Assembly (NCBI RefSeq): GCF_010669125.1
Contig: NZ_CP048630.1
Location: 2,988,001-3,052,000 of the forward strand
From: Ancylobacter pratisalsi
Lineage (GTDB): Bacteria; Pseudomonadota; Alphaproteobacteria; Rhizobiales; Xanthobacteraceae
Length of the DNA stretch: 64,000 nucleotides
Direction of reading: 5' to 3'
The position numbers were made by a program, and so were the translations under genes. The notes under the pieces were generated by a model that saw only the letters and a list, made by a program, of their open reading frames with translations, was not told where the DNA came from and made no database searches. Below are positions 28,674 through 37,755 of this stretch, piece after piece (the first letter of the stretch is position 1; each line of letters starts with the position of its first letter).

Positions 28674-29171
28674 TCAATCGATGATCGCGCGTACGCAGTG
28701 ATCGAGTGCCTTCTGAATCTCGACCTCGATTGTGCGTGTGCTGACGCCGTAGCGCGCGGCGAGCGTTCGATGTGCTTCACCATCCAAGCGCGCGGCCAGC
28801 AATATTTGCCGCCGCCGTTCAGGCAGTTCGGCGAGCGCAGCAAAGACCCGATCCATCGTGTCCTTGGCGATGAGCCTTGCTTCCGGGTCCGCTGCGTTGT
28901 CGGGAACCTCAAGGAGATCGTCAACCTCGGCACGCGTGAGCCGCCGGCGGCGGCTGGAGCGGCCCTCATCAATGGCAAGATTGGCCGAAACGCGCCGAAG
29001 ATAGGCACCCGGATTGGCGAGCGTACCGATATCGGCTGCCGCCAGCCGTAGAAATGCTTCCTGGGCGAGATCCTCGGCAAGCGCATGCGAACCTGTCGTC
29101 CGGCCGAAGAAGCGAAGGACAGAGGCGCGCTCAGCGATAAATAACGTTCGAAATCTGTTTTCTCTAGGCAT
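28674..29171 (-). CDS. ECF RNA polymerase sigma factor, FecI type
   Basis: 165 residues with region 2 (SHALAEDLAQEAFLRLAAAD then GAYLRRVSANLAIDEGRSSRRR) and region 4 (LAELPERRRQILLAARLDGE followed by TLAARYGVSTRTIEVEIQKALDHC), both complete. It is the first gene of the iron locus and should direct transcription of the receptor and perhaps its own operon after release by FecR. The intergenic region upstream, 29172-29610, is AT-rich near the start and must hold the iron-responsive promoter, but I could not pick out a convincing Fur or Irr box. Confidence 0.92.
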   Translation of the reverse strand: MPRENRFRTLFIAERASVLRFFGRTTGSHALAEDLAQEAFLRLAAADIGTLANPGAYLRRVSANLAIDEGRSSRRRRLTRAEVDDLLEVPDNAADPEARLIAKDTMDRVFAALAELPERRRQILLAARLDGEAHRTLAARYGVSTRTIEVEIQKALDHCVRAIID

Positions 29172-29610
29172 TAGATCAAGAAATCCGGGTCAAATTCGCG
29201 CCGCACTGCTAGACCAAGTTATTTAAATGACGAATGCCCTCTACGGCAATACACGCTCGGCAGATTGGATTTGTTACATTGATTCGTGTAGAACGATTCT
29301 AGTCTAAGGGTCGGGACTCTAACGCCGCCTGGAGCGTGCCCTCGTTTCGGTCGATCCCTGCTCGACGATGCACCTGGCACAGGATGTTGTCGCCACGCTT
29401 GTGACGCAGAGCCTCACCGAGAGAGCATTTCGGCAGATGTGTCGTTGCGTGAACGGGCTTAGGGAAAGCGGACCTTGTCAGGGTCCGCTATGGCCAGTTT
29501 CGGCTTGGGACATTCATCGGCGATATGTCCGCTTCTCGCTTGAAGTCCCCAATAGCGGACAGTCTGCCACCGGCCCCGAAGCCGTCTGTCAGCAAAGCCG
29601 TCTGTTAGCA
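29172..29610. other. Intergenic region upstream of the iron locus
   Basis: No gene that I can support. The first ~150 bp are relatively AT-rich (for example TTATTTAAATGACGAATG near 29220) and probably carry the fecI promoter. The stretch 29400-29610 shows repeated GCGGACA/TGTCCGC motifs and reads into repeat copy C, suggesting decayed mobile-element sequence. Confidence 0.4.
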
Positions 29611-29698
29611 AAGCGCCGCCATCTCGGCCATTGATTATGTGACGGTCGCGGCCCAAAAGCGGACACGAGCGAGGTGGGGCACGTCGGCACCTTTGGGC
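29611..29698 (+). repeat. Dispersed ~90-bp repeat, copy C, abutting IS3 remnant
   Basis: It shares GCGCCGCCATCTCGGCCATT with copy B and GCGAGGTGGGGCACGTCGGC with both other copies. Unlike those it ends exactly where transposase-derived sequence begins (about 29700), which suggests that the repeat is part of, or a target hot spot for, this element family. Confidence 0.7.
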
Positions 29699-29707
29699 GA
29701 GAGCTGC

Positions 29708-30346
29708 TGCCCAAACCGGGTTGCGCGGCTGACGCGACTTGCCGGCATTCGGGCGCAGATCGGCTACAGGCGCCGCCCCGGCCACTCTGGAGGCAAGCCA
29801 TTCCTGGCGGTCGACAACACGCTCGATCGCCGGTTTGACGCGGAAGCGCCGGACAAGGCCTGGGTGACCGACGTCACCTACATCCGCACCGTTGAGGGCT
29901 TCGCCTATCTGGCGGTTGGGATCGACCTCTTCTCCCGCCTCGTCGTCGGCTGGTCCATGCAAGCACGGCAGACGACCAACGTCGTGCTTCAGGCGTTTCT
30001 GGCCGCTATCTGGCGACGCCAGCCGAAGGACCGTGTGCTGGTGCATTCCGATCAGGGGAACCAGTTCACCAACATGGAGTGGGCTTCGTCCCTGAACCAT
30101 GATCTCCAGCCCTTGATGAGCCGTCGCGGCAACTGCCATGACAACGCCGTGGCCGAGAGCTTCTTCAACCTGCTCAAGCGCGAGCGCATCCGCCGAAAGG
30201 TCTGCCGCACGCGCGACGAGGCACGCCGGGACGTGTTCGATTACATCGAGATGTTCTACAACTCTACCCGCAAGCACGCACGCAACGGGATGCTGGCGCC
30301 CGTTGAGTTCGAACGGCCGCACAAAGCCAAAGCCAAAGACGTCTAG
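29708..30346 (+). mobile_element. IS3-family transposase (OrfB), 5'-truncated
   Basis: From NRVARLTRLAGIRAQIGYRR onward the frame is a typical IS3 OrfB with the rve/DDE integrase domain: first Asp in DKAWVTDVTYIRT, second in VLVHSDQGNQFTN, Glu in NAVAESFFNLLKRE. The expected ~70-80 N-terminal residues of OrfB and the whole OrfA are missing; the frame further upstream is just repeat copy C. One or two residues also appear lost before LMSRRGNC. I could not find terminal inverted repeats. It is very probably inactive. Confidence 0.88.
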
Positions 30347-30380
30347 AAAAAATCGGGGCTATTCACATCGCCCAGTGGCC

Positions 30381-30803
30381 TCAATCCGCTGCTTCGATTT
30401 TGATGGTGAGTGGGCCGGGGCGGTCAAATATTGATACGTCGCCCGTGACTTGGCCGAGCATGATGATGCCGGGTTGCGGAACACGCCCAGCACGATAATA
30501 GATCACGAAGTCGGCGGAACTCCAAAGCCCGAGCGTTCCCGCGCTGAATTCGACCTGCCGTTGAACCTCGGGCAGTGGCGCGGGTAAATTGCCGGTCTTC
30601 TCCTGACTTAGGTGGTCCCTCATACTGACTGTGATCGGCAGCATCTTGGCGAGCCCACGCGTCGCCGCGTTGTCGACCAGCGTTGCGGTCACCTGCCCCC
30701 AATTAGATGAAATTTGGATCCGCTCAGCGGCCATAGCGGATCCGATAAATCCGTATGCCAGGCCCACGATCGCTGCCACGCGTGTCATTCGCCACATTTC
30801 CAT
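30381..30803 (-). CDS. Exported cyclophilin-like fold protein
   Basis: 140 residues with a signal peptide (RVAAIVGLAYGFIGSAMAAER). The mature part has the pattern of the cyclophilin-like family (Pfam Cyclophil_like): QVTATLVDNAATRGLAKMLP, ITVSMRD and the closing FVIYYRAGRVPQPGIIMLGQ-type strands. Family members are small, often exported and of unknown function; they are not proven prolyl isomerases. A broken paralog lies at 33733-34170. Confidence 0.75.
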   Translation of the reverse strand: MEMWRMTRVAAIVGLAYGFIGSAMAAERIQISSNWGQVTATLVDNAATRGLAKMLPITVSMRDHLSQEKTGNLPAPLPEVQRQVEFSAGTLGLWSSADFVIYYRAGRVPQPGIIMLGQVTGDVSIFDRPGPLTIKIEAAD

Positions 30804-31268
30804 CCTCCGGATTGGTCACAGGACAGGAGGTCTTTGATCCTGGACCTGAACTCTTGCACCGACATCGCCATAGCTACGCCTGACGCTTATTTTATCTACC
30901 CAAAAGCCCTGGTCATCATAATGTATCTGCGGTCACCGGTTACTCACCGGGGTGCGCATGGCGTTTTGATTGCCTCTTATCAAACATTGGGCCGATAGCT
31001 GGCGTTGCCCCCATCCCTGCAGTTGTACCCTCTGCCGGTCAGTCGCCAGTAGCCGCGTTCACTGCCCGGTAGATCTCCTTCAGCACCACAGCGACGGCTT
31101 GACGGGCTTTGTAGGGTACGGAGAAAGGCCCTCGTGGCCGCGGCTCTTGAGCCCTTTCACGACACTCAGCCAGCCCATGAAGGCATCGGAAATATTGCTC
31201 CTCACGTTGCGATTATCCGGCAGGAAGAGGCGGATGAGACGAGCGCCTTGAGGCAGGGGATCCCCCCG
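30804..31268. other. Gap without a supported gene
   Basis: No convincing gene. A short minus-strand frame near 31257-31095 (NISDAFMGWLSVVKGLKSRG) looks weakly protein-like but has no start and no recognisable family, so it may be a gene fragment. Confidence 0.35.
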
Positions 31269-32387
31269 TCAGGCGGCCAGATTCTGGTTGAAGAAGCTGG
31301 TGAGCTTGGCGAAGGGGATCAGGTCGACGCGATCATAAAGATCGACATGGCCGGCACCCGGTACCCAGACCAGCTCCTTGGGCTCGGCCGCCCGCGTGTA
31401 GGCGTCCTGGCTGAATTCACGCGAATGCGCCTGATCACCGCTGATGAACAGCATCGGACGCGGCGAGATCGTCTCGATGTCGTTGAACGGGTAGAAGTTC
31501 ATGAACTTCACATTGCTCGTCACCGTCGGCTTCGTCGTCCTCTGCGGGGACGCGCCGGCCGGTGTGAACTCACCGCGCGGTGTGCGATAGAAGTCGTAGA
31601 ATTCGCGCTGGATCGGATGAGTATTGGCGCTGAGCACCAGATCGGTGCCACCGGCGACCGCGACTTCGCCTCCGGCAAATTCGACATAACGCTGCTCGGC
31701 GGCGGCGGCGATGATCTCTTTGCGCTGTTCCAGGGTGAGCGAATGGTTGAGCGCGTTGCGGTTGGCCGATCCCATGTCGTACATGGAGACCGTCGCCACG
31801 GCGCGCAGGCGAGGATCGATCTTGGCGGCGCTGACGGCGAAGCTGCCGCTGCCGCAGATGCCGAGAACGCCGATGCGGTTGCGATCGACGAAGGGCTGGG
31901 TGCCGAGATAATCGGCCGCGGCGCTGAAGGCCTCGGCATAGAGGTCCGGCGACACCATGTTGCGCGGCTGCCCGGCGCTCTCACCCCAGAAGGGCAGATC
32001 GATGGCCAGCGTCACGAAGCCCTGTTCCGCCAACTTGGTCGCGTAGAGGTTGGAGCTCTGCTCCTTCACCGCGCCCATGGGATGGCCGACGATGATGGCC
32101 GGGTTGCGTGCGTCCCGGTTTAGCCCCTTCGGAGCGAACAGGTTCCCGACGACGTCCATCTGGTACTGACTCTTGAAGGTGACCTTCTCAAGCGCGACCT
32201 TGTCGCTGGTGTAGAAATTCGCGGCACCGCGCGACATGTCCTGCGCGCTGGCCGATGACGTGTCGAGAAGGGACATCATGCCGACGGTGGCCATGCCTAC
32301 GCCGGTCATTTTGAGCACGTCGCGGCGGTCGATCTGCCCGCCAGTGGCTTGCGTCGTAGCGGTCTCGTCTTTTGCGTGTCGATCCAT
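31269..32387 (-). CDS. Tat-exported dienelactone-hydrolase-like alpha/beta hydrolase
   Basis: 372 residues. A twin-arginine leader, DRRDVLKMTGVGMATVGMMS, precedes ASAQDMSRG. The alpha/beta hydrolase fold contains NPAIIVGHPMGAVKEQSS, the nucleophile elbow GVLGICGSGSFAVSAA with Cys as nucleophile, and the catalytic His in GAGHVDLYDR. It is paralogous to the Sec-exported enzyme at 14131-15210. An exact ATGAG-N5-CTCAT site lies 95 bp upstream of the start, between this gene and the LysR gene on the same strand, which points to LysR control. Confidence 0.87.
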   Translation of the reverse strand: MDRHAKDETATTQATGGQIDRRDVLKMTGVGMATVGMMSLLDTSSASAQDMSRGAANFYTSDKVALEKVTFKSQYQMDVVGNLFAPKGLNRDARNPAIIVGHPMGAVKEQSSNLYATKLAEQGFVTLAIDLPFWGESAGQPRNMVSPDLYAEAFSAAADYLGTQPFVDRNRIGVLGICGSGSFAVSAAKIDPRLRAVATVSMYDMGSANRNALNHSLTLEQRKEIIAAAAEQRYVEFAGGEVAVAGGTDLVLSANTHPIQREFYDFYRTPRGEFTPAGASPQRTTKPTVTSNVKFMNFYPFNDIETISPRPMLFISGDQAHSREFSQDAYTRAAEPKELVWVPGAGHVDLYDRVDLIPFAKLTSFFNQNLAA

Positions 32388-32481
32388 AGGGCCTCCTTTG
32401 CGAGCCGTGGGCGGCTCTGCATGCCAAACAATGTGGCGCGAGGCAGACGCGGTAAGTAGGCCTATGAATTGGCTAGAAGCT

Positions 32482-32496
32482 ATGAGCGTGTCTCAT
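32482..32496. promoter_or_regulatory. Candidate LysR operator ATGAG-N5-CTCAT (site 1)
   Basis: ATGAGCGTGTCTCAT is a perfect 5+5 inverted repeat and contains the LysR box T-N11-A. It lies about 95 bp before the Tat-exported hydrolase start. The same repeat with the same spacer length occurs at 34664 and 39249. Confidence 0.65.
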
Positions 32497-32550
32497 CAAT
32501 CGATTGGTCGGCATCAAAGATGGCCTGCTGAACTTCCGCAAGTGTCGGCG

Positions 32551-33444
32551 TCAGGTCCGATGGCGCAGGGCGTCCAGCAGAGCGACGAAGGCTGGCGAGG
32601 ACTGACGTCGGCTGGGGTAATAGAGATAGAAGCCGTCCCAATAGGCGCACCAGTCCTCCAGCACGCGGATGAGCTGCCCCGCACGGATATGGTCGCGGGC
32701 GATCTCCTCAGGGACAAAGGCAAGGCCCGCGCCGGCAAGCACCGCATCGAGCACATGGAAGATGTTGTTGAAGGCCAACTGGCCGTCGACCCGTATCTTC
32801 AGCTCGCGTCCATCTTTCTCGAAATCCCAGGCCCACAGGCCGCCGGAGGTCTGGAAGCGGTAGTTGATGCAGCGGTGCTGGACCAGATCCTGCGGATGGT
32901 CCGGCACCGGATGCTCCGCGAAATAGACGGGGGTGCCGACCACGGCGAAACGGAAATCGGGCCCGATGCGGGCCGAGATCATATCCTTGGCAAGCTGCTC
33001 GCCCATGCGTACGCCGGCATCGTAACGCTCGGTAACGATGTCGGTGAGGCCATTGTCGAGCATCAGCTCGACTTTGATATCCGGGTATCTGGGCAGGAAT
33101 TTCTGCAGCTTGGGCCAGAGGATGCTGCTGATGGCATAGTCCGAGGCACTGATGCGGATCGTCCCCGCCGGTGTGTCGCGCAGATCGTTCAGCGCGTCGA
33201 CCTGGGCCTCGATCTCGTCGAAGTGCGGACCGATGCCTTGCAGCAAGCGCTCGCCGGCCTCGGTCGGCGAGACGGCGCGCGTGGTACGCGTCAGCAGGCG
33301 AACGCCGAGTCGAGCTTCGAGCTGGCGGATCGTGTGACTGAGGGCCGACTGCGACACACCCATGCGCGCTGCCGCCCGCGTGAAACTGCGTTCGCGGGCG
33401 ACAGCGATGAAGGCCAGAAGGTCATTGATGTTCTCTCGCGCCAT
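32551..33444 (-). CDS. LysR-family transcriptional regulator
   Basis: 297 residues. N-terminal winged HTH (FIAVARERSFTRAAARMGVS then QSALSHTIRQLEARL), then the effector-binding domain. It is a paralog of the regulator at 17372-18265 and belongs to the same DmlR/YafC-like group. The ATGAT-N5-CTCAT site just upstream of its start and the three exact copies near neighbouring genes make it the prime candidate to control the hydrolase, molybdenum hydroxylase and alcohol dehydrogenase genes; the regulator-site link is inference. Confidence 0.92.
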   Translation of the reverse strand: MARENINDLLAFIAVARERSFTRAAARMGVSQSALSHTIRQLEARLGVRLLTRTTRAVSPTEAGERLLQGIGPHFDEIEAQVDALNDLRDTPAGTIRISASDYAISSILWPKLQKFLPRYPDIKVELMLDNGLTDIVTERYDAGVRMGEQLAKDMISARIGPDFRFAVVGTPVYFAEHPVPDHPQDLVQHRCINYRFQTSGGLWAWDFEKDGRELKIRVDGQLAFNNIFHVLDAVLAGAGLAFVPEEIARDHIRAGQLIRVLEDWCAYWDGFYLYYPSRRQSSPAFVALLDALRHRT

Positions 33445-33446
33445 CC

Positions 33447-33461
33447 ATGATCACCTCTCAT
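33447..33461. promoter_or_regulatory. Candidate LysR operator, one mismatch (site 2)
   Basis: ATGATCACCTCTCAT matches ATGAG-N5-CTCAT at nine of ten positions and keeps T-N11-A. It starts 3 bp upstream of the LysR start codon, a position suited to negative autoregulation. Confidence 0.5.
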
Positions 33462-33732
33462 AAGAAAGGATCGATTATATCGTAAAAGCGAAGGGCCGAT
33501 AGATACCGCCCGGCATCGGGCGCCACTCCTCAGATCACGGCTTCATCAACTCTCCCTCAAGGCCGACGATGAGAACCCGATGGTCACGGTGCGTCAGATT
33601 GATGAATCGTCTTCATGTCTCCATGCGGAAGCCGGCCGCTAACGGACGCCCGGCAGTCTCGCTACCCTACCGGCTGATGCGGCAGACAAGTGCCGTATCG
33701 TGAGCCCTACGCCCGAAAATAGAACTGTGATC

Positions 33733-34170
33733 ATGGTTGTGACGTGCAGGAGGGTGCTCGGAGCCTGTGTAGCCGGTATGTCCGCGCACGCCATTGGCGC
33801 ATCGGCGCCCGCGTGGGGCCAGGGAGCGAGAAGCCGTTCATCAAAGCCGAATTTGCCTTCAACGGACAGGTGTTCACGGCGACTCTGCTCAACAACCCGA
33901 CGACGCGCGATTTCGCGTCGATACTCCCGCCCACGCTCAAGATCGACGATCATTCGACCAACGAGAAGATTGCCTATCTACCACGCAAGCTGACGGGCAG
34001 CGGGACTTCGGCAATGAGGCGCCGGCGACCTCGCCTATTTCGCGCCCTGGGGGCAATCTCGTCTTTAACTACCACTGTTGGCCCGACCTGATCCGGCTCG
34101 GGCGGCTCGACAGCGGGAACACGCCGCTGCTGACAACGCCGGCAATTCCCGTTGACCGTGACGCTTGCCG
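33733..34170 (+). pseudogene. Broken paralog of the cyclophilin-like exported protein
   Basis: A signal-peptide-like start (VVTCRRVLGACVAGMSAHAI) is followed, in another frame, by FAFNGQVFTATLLNNPTTRD and FASILPPTLKIDDHSTNEKI, then YLPRKLTG, a textbook cyclophilin-like family sequence. Further one-base shifts follow before GDLAYFAPWG and before PDLIRLGRLDSGN. At least three frameshifts make it non-functional. The better-preserved but more divergent paralog is at 30381-30803. Confidence 0.75.
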
Positions 34171-34319
34171 GGCACCGCGAGCTTCGCATCGGCCACGGCG
34201 TCCCGCCACGAGAACACGTTTTGGCGAGTGCTGCGCCGCGCGTTGGATCAATGCGTAAACAGACCGCGCAAAGCCTTGAATATTGGCTGGGGGCAGCTGA
34301 GCAACACAAGAGGAACAGC

Positions 34320-34652
34320 ATGTCCTACGACCCCGGCAACTATGTCGTCGACTCCCGGCGCCTCGGCAGCAGCTATCTCCTCGCGGCCGTGGTGCTGGGG
34401 GTACTCTTCGCCCAGTGTTTTCCGGAAACGTCCACCGCGGATCATGCCACGCTGAGCGCCGTCGAACCCGCCATCGTCGTGCTGTCGCCGGCCCGCTTCG
34501 ACCCCAGCGATGACGAGACGGACGTCGCCGACGCGACCTCCAGCCGGACCCCCTCCCACGTCGCTCCTGCCGGTTTCAGTCCCGCCGGTTTCACTGCCGC
34601 CCAGTGTGCCGCCTGGCACGAAGGCCGGACGTCAAGCATTCAGGCGCTCTGA
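34320..34652 (+). CDS. Small hypothetical membrane protein
   Basis: 110 residues from the ATG at 34320. One membrane segment (SYLLAAVVLGVLFAQCF, residues about 17-33) is followed by a low-complexity Ser/Thr/Pro/Asp-rich tail. I do not recognise a family. The reading frame has high third-position GC like its neighbours, but coding status is uncertain. It ends 12 bp before operator site 3. Confidence 0.4.
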   Translation: MSYDPGNYVVDSRRLGSSYLLAAVVLGVLFAQCFPETSTADHATLSAVEPAIVVLSPARFDPSDDETDVADATSSRTPSHVAPAGFSPAGFTAAQCAAWHEGRTSSIQAL

Positions 34653-34663
34653 CGCTGCCATTT

Positions 34664-34678
34664 ATGAGCGCGGCTCAT
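34664..34678. promoter_or_regulatory. Candidate LysR operator ATGAG-N5-CTCAT (site 3)
   Basis: ATGAGCGCGGCTCAT is an exact copy of the inverted repeat with the same 5-base spacer as site 1. It lies about 180 bp upstream of the molybdenum hydroxylase operon (start 34844). Confidence 0.65.
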
Positions 34679-34843
34679 GGGGGCAAGCGGGGTGTGCACC
34701 TAATCTGTCGATGCGGTGGCTGATAGAATTAGACCAAATGGAAACGGCGGAATGGCCAACTACGGCGCTGCCTTCCGCTGCGTCGCGACCGCCTGCATGC
34801 GCAGCGATTCCGTTTTCGGCGGCCTTTTACAAGGAGAATGACG

Positions 34844-35290
34844 GTGGACATCACCATTAACGGGCAGCTGCATCAGCTGGATATCGAGCCCGACACCCCG
34901 TTGCTCTGGGTGCTGCGCGATGAACTCGGCATGACCGGCACCAAATATGGCTGTGGCGTTGCCCAGTGCGGCGCCTGCACTGTGCTGGTCGACGGTCAGG
35001 CTACGCGTTCCTGCGTGACGCCGGTCGAGGCGGTTGCGGGCAGCCAGATCATGACCATCGAGGCGGTGACGCAGGATCCGGTGGGCCAGAAGGTGGTGGA
35101 GGCGTGGGTGTCGCAGCAGGTCGCGCAGTGCGGCTACTGCCAGTCCGGCCAGGTGATGGCGGCGACCGCGCTGCTGAAGCAGACCCCGAAGCCGAGCGAC
35201 GAGGACATCACGGCGGCCATGATCAATCTGTGCCGCTGCGGCACCTATAACGCGATTGCCGCTGCCGTCCGGCAGGCGGCTCAGGCCTGA
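34844..35290 (+). CDS. [2Fe-2S] subunit of a molybdenum hydroxylase (isoquinoline oxidoreductase type)
   Basis: 148 residues from a GTG at 34844, seven bases after AAGGAG; an ATG at 34838 is in frame but too close to that ribosome-binding sequence. The ferredoxin-like domain has GCGVAQCGACTVLVDG for the first [2Fe-2S] cluster and the C-terminal domain has QCGYCQSGQVMAA and NLCRCGTY for the second. It passes electrons from the molybdenum site to an acceptor. It lies 11 bp before the molybdopterin subunit gene. No FAD-binding subunit is encoded, as in isoquinoline 1-oxidoreductase (IorAB). Confidence 0.93.
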   Translation: MDITINGQLHQLDIEPDTPLLWVLRDELGMTGTKYGCGVAQCGACTVLVDGQATRSCVTPVEAVAGSQIMTIEAVTQDPVGQKVVEAWVSQQVAQCGYCQSGQVMAATALLKQTPKPSDEDITAAMINLCRCGTYNAIAAAVRQAAQA

Positions 35291-35301
35291 GGAGCGGCGC
35301 G

Positions 35302-37551
35302 ATGAACGAAATGAGCCCCCTCCACAAAGGAACGGCCCGCAAGCCCGACGCCTTGCCCCTCAACCTCTCGCGCCGCAGCTTTCTCGGTGCCTCGCTCGGC
35401 GCTCTGGTGCTGGGAGTTGCCCTTGAGGGCGGCGGCCGTGCCCTCGCGCAAGACGCACCACCCGCAATCGTCCCAGGCACAAGGGTCAATGCCTATATCG
35501 AAATCAGGCCGGACAGCACTGTGTTGTTCCGAAGCGCCTTCATCGAGGGCGGCCAGGGCATTTTCACCGCCATGGCCCAAATCGTCGGGGAGGAACTCGA
35601 CGTCGATCCCTCGCAGTTCGTCGTGGAAGGCGCGCCACCCGGCCCAGACTATGGGCTGATTGGCGGCCTTCGGTTCACCGGCGGCAGCATGTCGGTCCGC
35701 AAAAGCTACGATGCCATGCGCAAGCTCGGCGCCGCCGCGCGCCAGATGTTGCTTCAGGCTGCCGCCACCCAACTCGGCGTGCCGGTAGGGGAACTTTCGA
35801 CGCAGCCCGGCCGGGTGATCCACGCCGCATCGAGCCGCTCAATCCCCTATGGCGAACTCGCAACGGCAGCCGCCGCTCTGCCGATGCCGACGGACGTCCC
35901 CTTGCGCTCGCGCGAGGACTTTCGTTGGATCGGCAAGCCGGTCGCCCGCATCGACATTCGCGATAAGTCGACCGGCAAGGCGACCTACGCCATCGACCTG
36001 AAGGTGGATGGCATGCTCTACGGCGCCGTCCAGCATGGCGTTCGGCTCGGCCTGGAGCCAGGCGCCCTCGCCAATGAGGATCAGGTCAAGGCGATGCCGG
36101 GCGTCCACTCCGTGCACCGCCTGCCCGGCGCCGTTGCCGTGCTGGCCAATAGCTGGTGGCGGGCGCGGCGCGCCGTGGAAGCCCTTCAGATCACCTGGAC
36201 CGAGGGCGCTCCCGACAGCGTGGTCCGGGTCATGCCGGCGGACTACTCCTCGGAGAAGCACCTCGCCGACCTCAAGGCGCGCACCGGCGACGGCCTCGCC
36301 TTCGAGACCCATGGCGCGGTCGGTCCGGCGCTGGCGGACGCCGACCGGATCGTCGAGGCAAGCTTCGATGCCCCGCATCTCGCCCATGCCCAGCTGGAGC
36401 CGCCCTCGGCGATCGCCCGCTTCAACGCGGACGGCACGCTGGAGATCTGGGCGCCCAACCAGGCACCAGAGATGTTTCAGGCCGATGCGGCCAAGGTGGC
36501 CGGCATCGCGCCTGAGAAGGTCATCATCCACTCGCCGATCCTTGGCGGCTTCTTCGGTCGGCACTTCCTTTACCAGACGTCCAATCCCTACCCGCAGGCG
36601 ATCCTCCTCGCCAAGGCAACAGGCCGGCCGGTGAAGCTGCTGTGGACCCGCGAGGAAGAATTCCTACGCGACGCACTGCGGCCGATGAGCGTCGCCCGCT
36701 TCCGTGCCGGTCTCGATGCCAAGGGAATGCCCATCGCTATGAGTGCGGTCGCCGTCTGCGAGGGGGCCGCGAGCCGTTGGTTCGGCCGTACGGACGACAA
36801 GGTCGACAGCACGGCCGTCGAAGGTATCGCTGGCAAGGTCTACGCCATTCCCAACCGTCGCGTCGGCCATATCCACGTCGATGATCCGACCATTATCGGC
36901 TTCTGGCGGTCGGTTGGTCACTCGATGAACGACTTCTTCTACGAGACGTTCTTTGATGAAATGGCCGATGCTGGCAAGCAGGACCCCTATGAACTTCGCC
37001 GACGCCTTTTGGCAGAGAGTCCGCGTCACCTGGCATTGATCGAGGCGGTCGCCGCGCTTTCCGGTGGCTGGAAGCGCGGTCCTTTCACCGCCGAGGACGG
37101 CACAAGGCGCGCCCGTGGCGTCGCCATGGCCTCGCCCTTTGGCAGCGAGGTCGCGACCATTGCCGAAGTCTCGCTGAAGCAGGGCGAGGTCGTCGTCCAC
37201 AATGTGTGGGTGGCGATCGATCCCGGCAGCATCGTGAATCCTGCGATCATCGAAGCGCAGGTGAACTCAGCCGTGGCGCTTGGGCTGTCCTCGGCGCTGC
37301 TGGAGGAAGTCGTTTATGAAGAGGGTGCCCCCCGCGCCCGCAACTATGACGGCTACCCGATCTTGCCGCCCGACCGGATGCCCAAGGTGCATGTGCGCAT
37401 CGTCGAGAGCGGCGCGCCCATGGGCGGCATTGGCGAGCCCGGCCTTCCCGGCGTGCCGCCCGCCGTGGTGAACGCCGCTTCGGTCCTGACCGGCCAGAGA
37501 ATCCGCAGCCTGCCGCTCTCGCGCAGCAACCTGACGGACATGGCGGGCTAA
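35302..37551 (+). CDS. Molybdopterin-binding subunit of aldehyde/isoquinoline oxidoreductase type
   Basis: 749 residues. SRRSFLGASLGALVLGVALE near the N-terminus is a Tat signal, so the enzyme is periplasmic or membrane-anchored. It has the two conserved halves of the xanthine-oxidase-family large subunit: GGFFGRHFLYQ, the PVKLLWTREEEF segment and, near the end, GAPMGGIGEPGLPGVPPAVV with the catalytic Glu. With the small Fe-S subunit and no FAD subunit it would oxidise aldehydes or N-heterocycles and use a cytochrome or quinone acceptor; the cytochrome c at 42696 is a candidate. Confidence 0.93.
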   Translation: MNEMSPLHKGTARKPDALPLNLSRRSFLGASLGALVLGVALEGGGRALAQDAPPAIVPGTRVNAYIEIRPDSTVLFRSAFIEGGQGIFTAMAQIVGEELDVDPSQFVVEGAPPGPDYGLIGGLRFTGGSMSVRKSYDAMRKLGAAARQMLLQAAATQLGVPVGELSTQPGRVIHAASSRSIPYGELATAAAALPMPTDVPLRSREDFRWIGKPVARIDIRDKSTGKATYAIDLKVDGMLYGAVQHGVRLGLEPGALANEDQVKAMPGVHSVHRLPGAVAVLANSWWRARRAVEALQITWTEGAPDSVVRVMPADYSSEKHLADLKARTGDGLAFETHGAVGPALADADRIVEASFDAPHLAHAQLEPPSAIARFNADGTLEIWAPNQAPEMFQADAAKVAGIAPEKVIIHSPILGGFFGRHFLYQTSNPYPQAILLAKATGRPVKLLWTREEEFLRDALRPMSVARFRAGLDAKGMPIAMSAVAVCEGAASRWFGRTDDKVDSTAVEGIAGKVYAIPNRRVGHIHVDDPTIIGFWRSVGHSMNDFFYETFFDEMADAGKQDPYELRRRLLAESPRHLALIEAVAALSGGWKRGPFTAEDGTRRARGVAMASPFGSEVATIAEVSLKQGEVVVHNVWVAIDPGSIVNPAIIEAQVNSAVALGLSSALLEEVVYEEGAPRARNYDGYPILPPDRMPKVHVRIVESGAPMGGIGEPGLPGVPPAVVNAASVLTGQRIRSLPLSRSNLTDMAG

Positions 37552-37686
37552 CGACCCCACGTTTCGGTGCCACAGCCCTGCAGCCCGGCACCGGGAGCAG
37601 CCGCCACTCACCGCGACGAGGTGGCGGCTGCAGCGTTTTCGAGGCCGGGCTAGGGGCCGCCCACAACCGCTCTGAACCTGACGAAG

Positions 37687-37721
37687 AAAAACCCGCCGGA
37701 TCAGCGATCTGGCGGGTTTTT
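37687..37721. terminator. Bidirectional rho-independent terminator
   Basis: AAAAACCCGCCGGATC pairs with GATCTGGCGGGTTTTT over a loop of AGC, with one G-U pair in the stem on one strand. Flanking T-runs on both strands mean it can end the molybdenum hydroxylase operon (plus) and the MFS gene (minus, stop at 37756). Confidence 0.9.
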
Positions 37722-37755
37722 CGTTCGGCTCATGAGCGGGTCAAAAGGCACGCCG

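Noticed and set aside
31095..31257. Possible LysR or other gene fragment
   Set aside because: Too short, no start, no convincing family match.
37724..37735. CTCATGAG at the end of the terminator region as another operator
   Set aside because: The halves overlap without the 5-base spacer and the site lies downstream of both genes.
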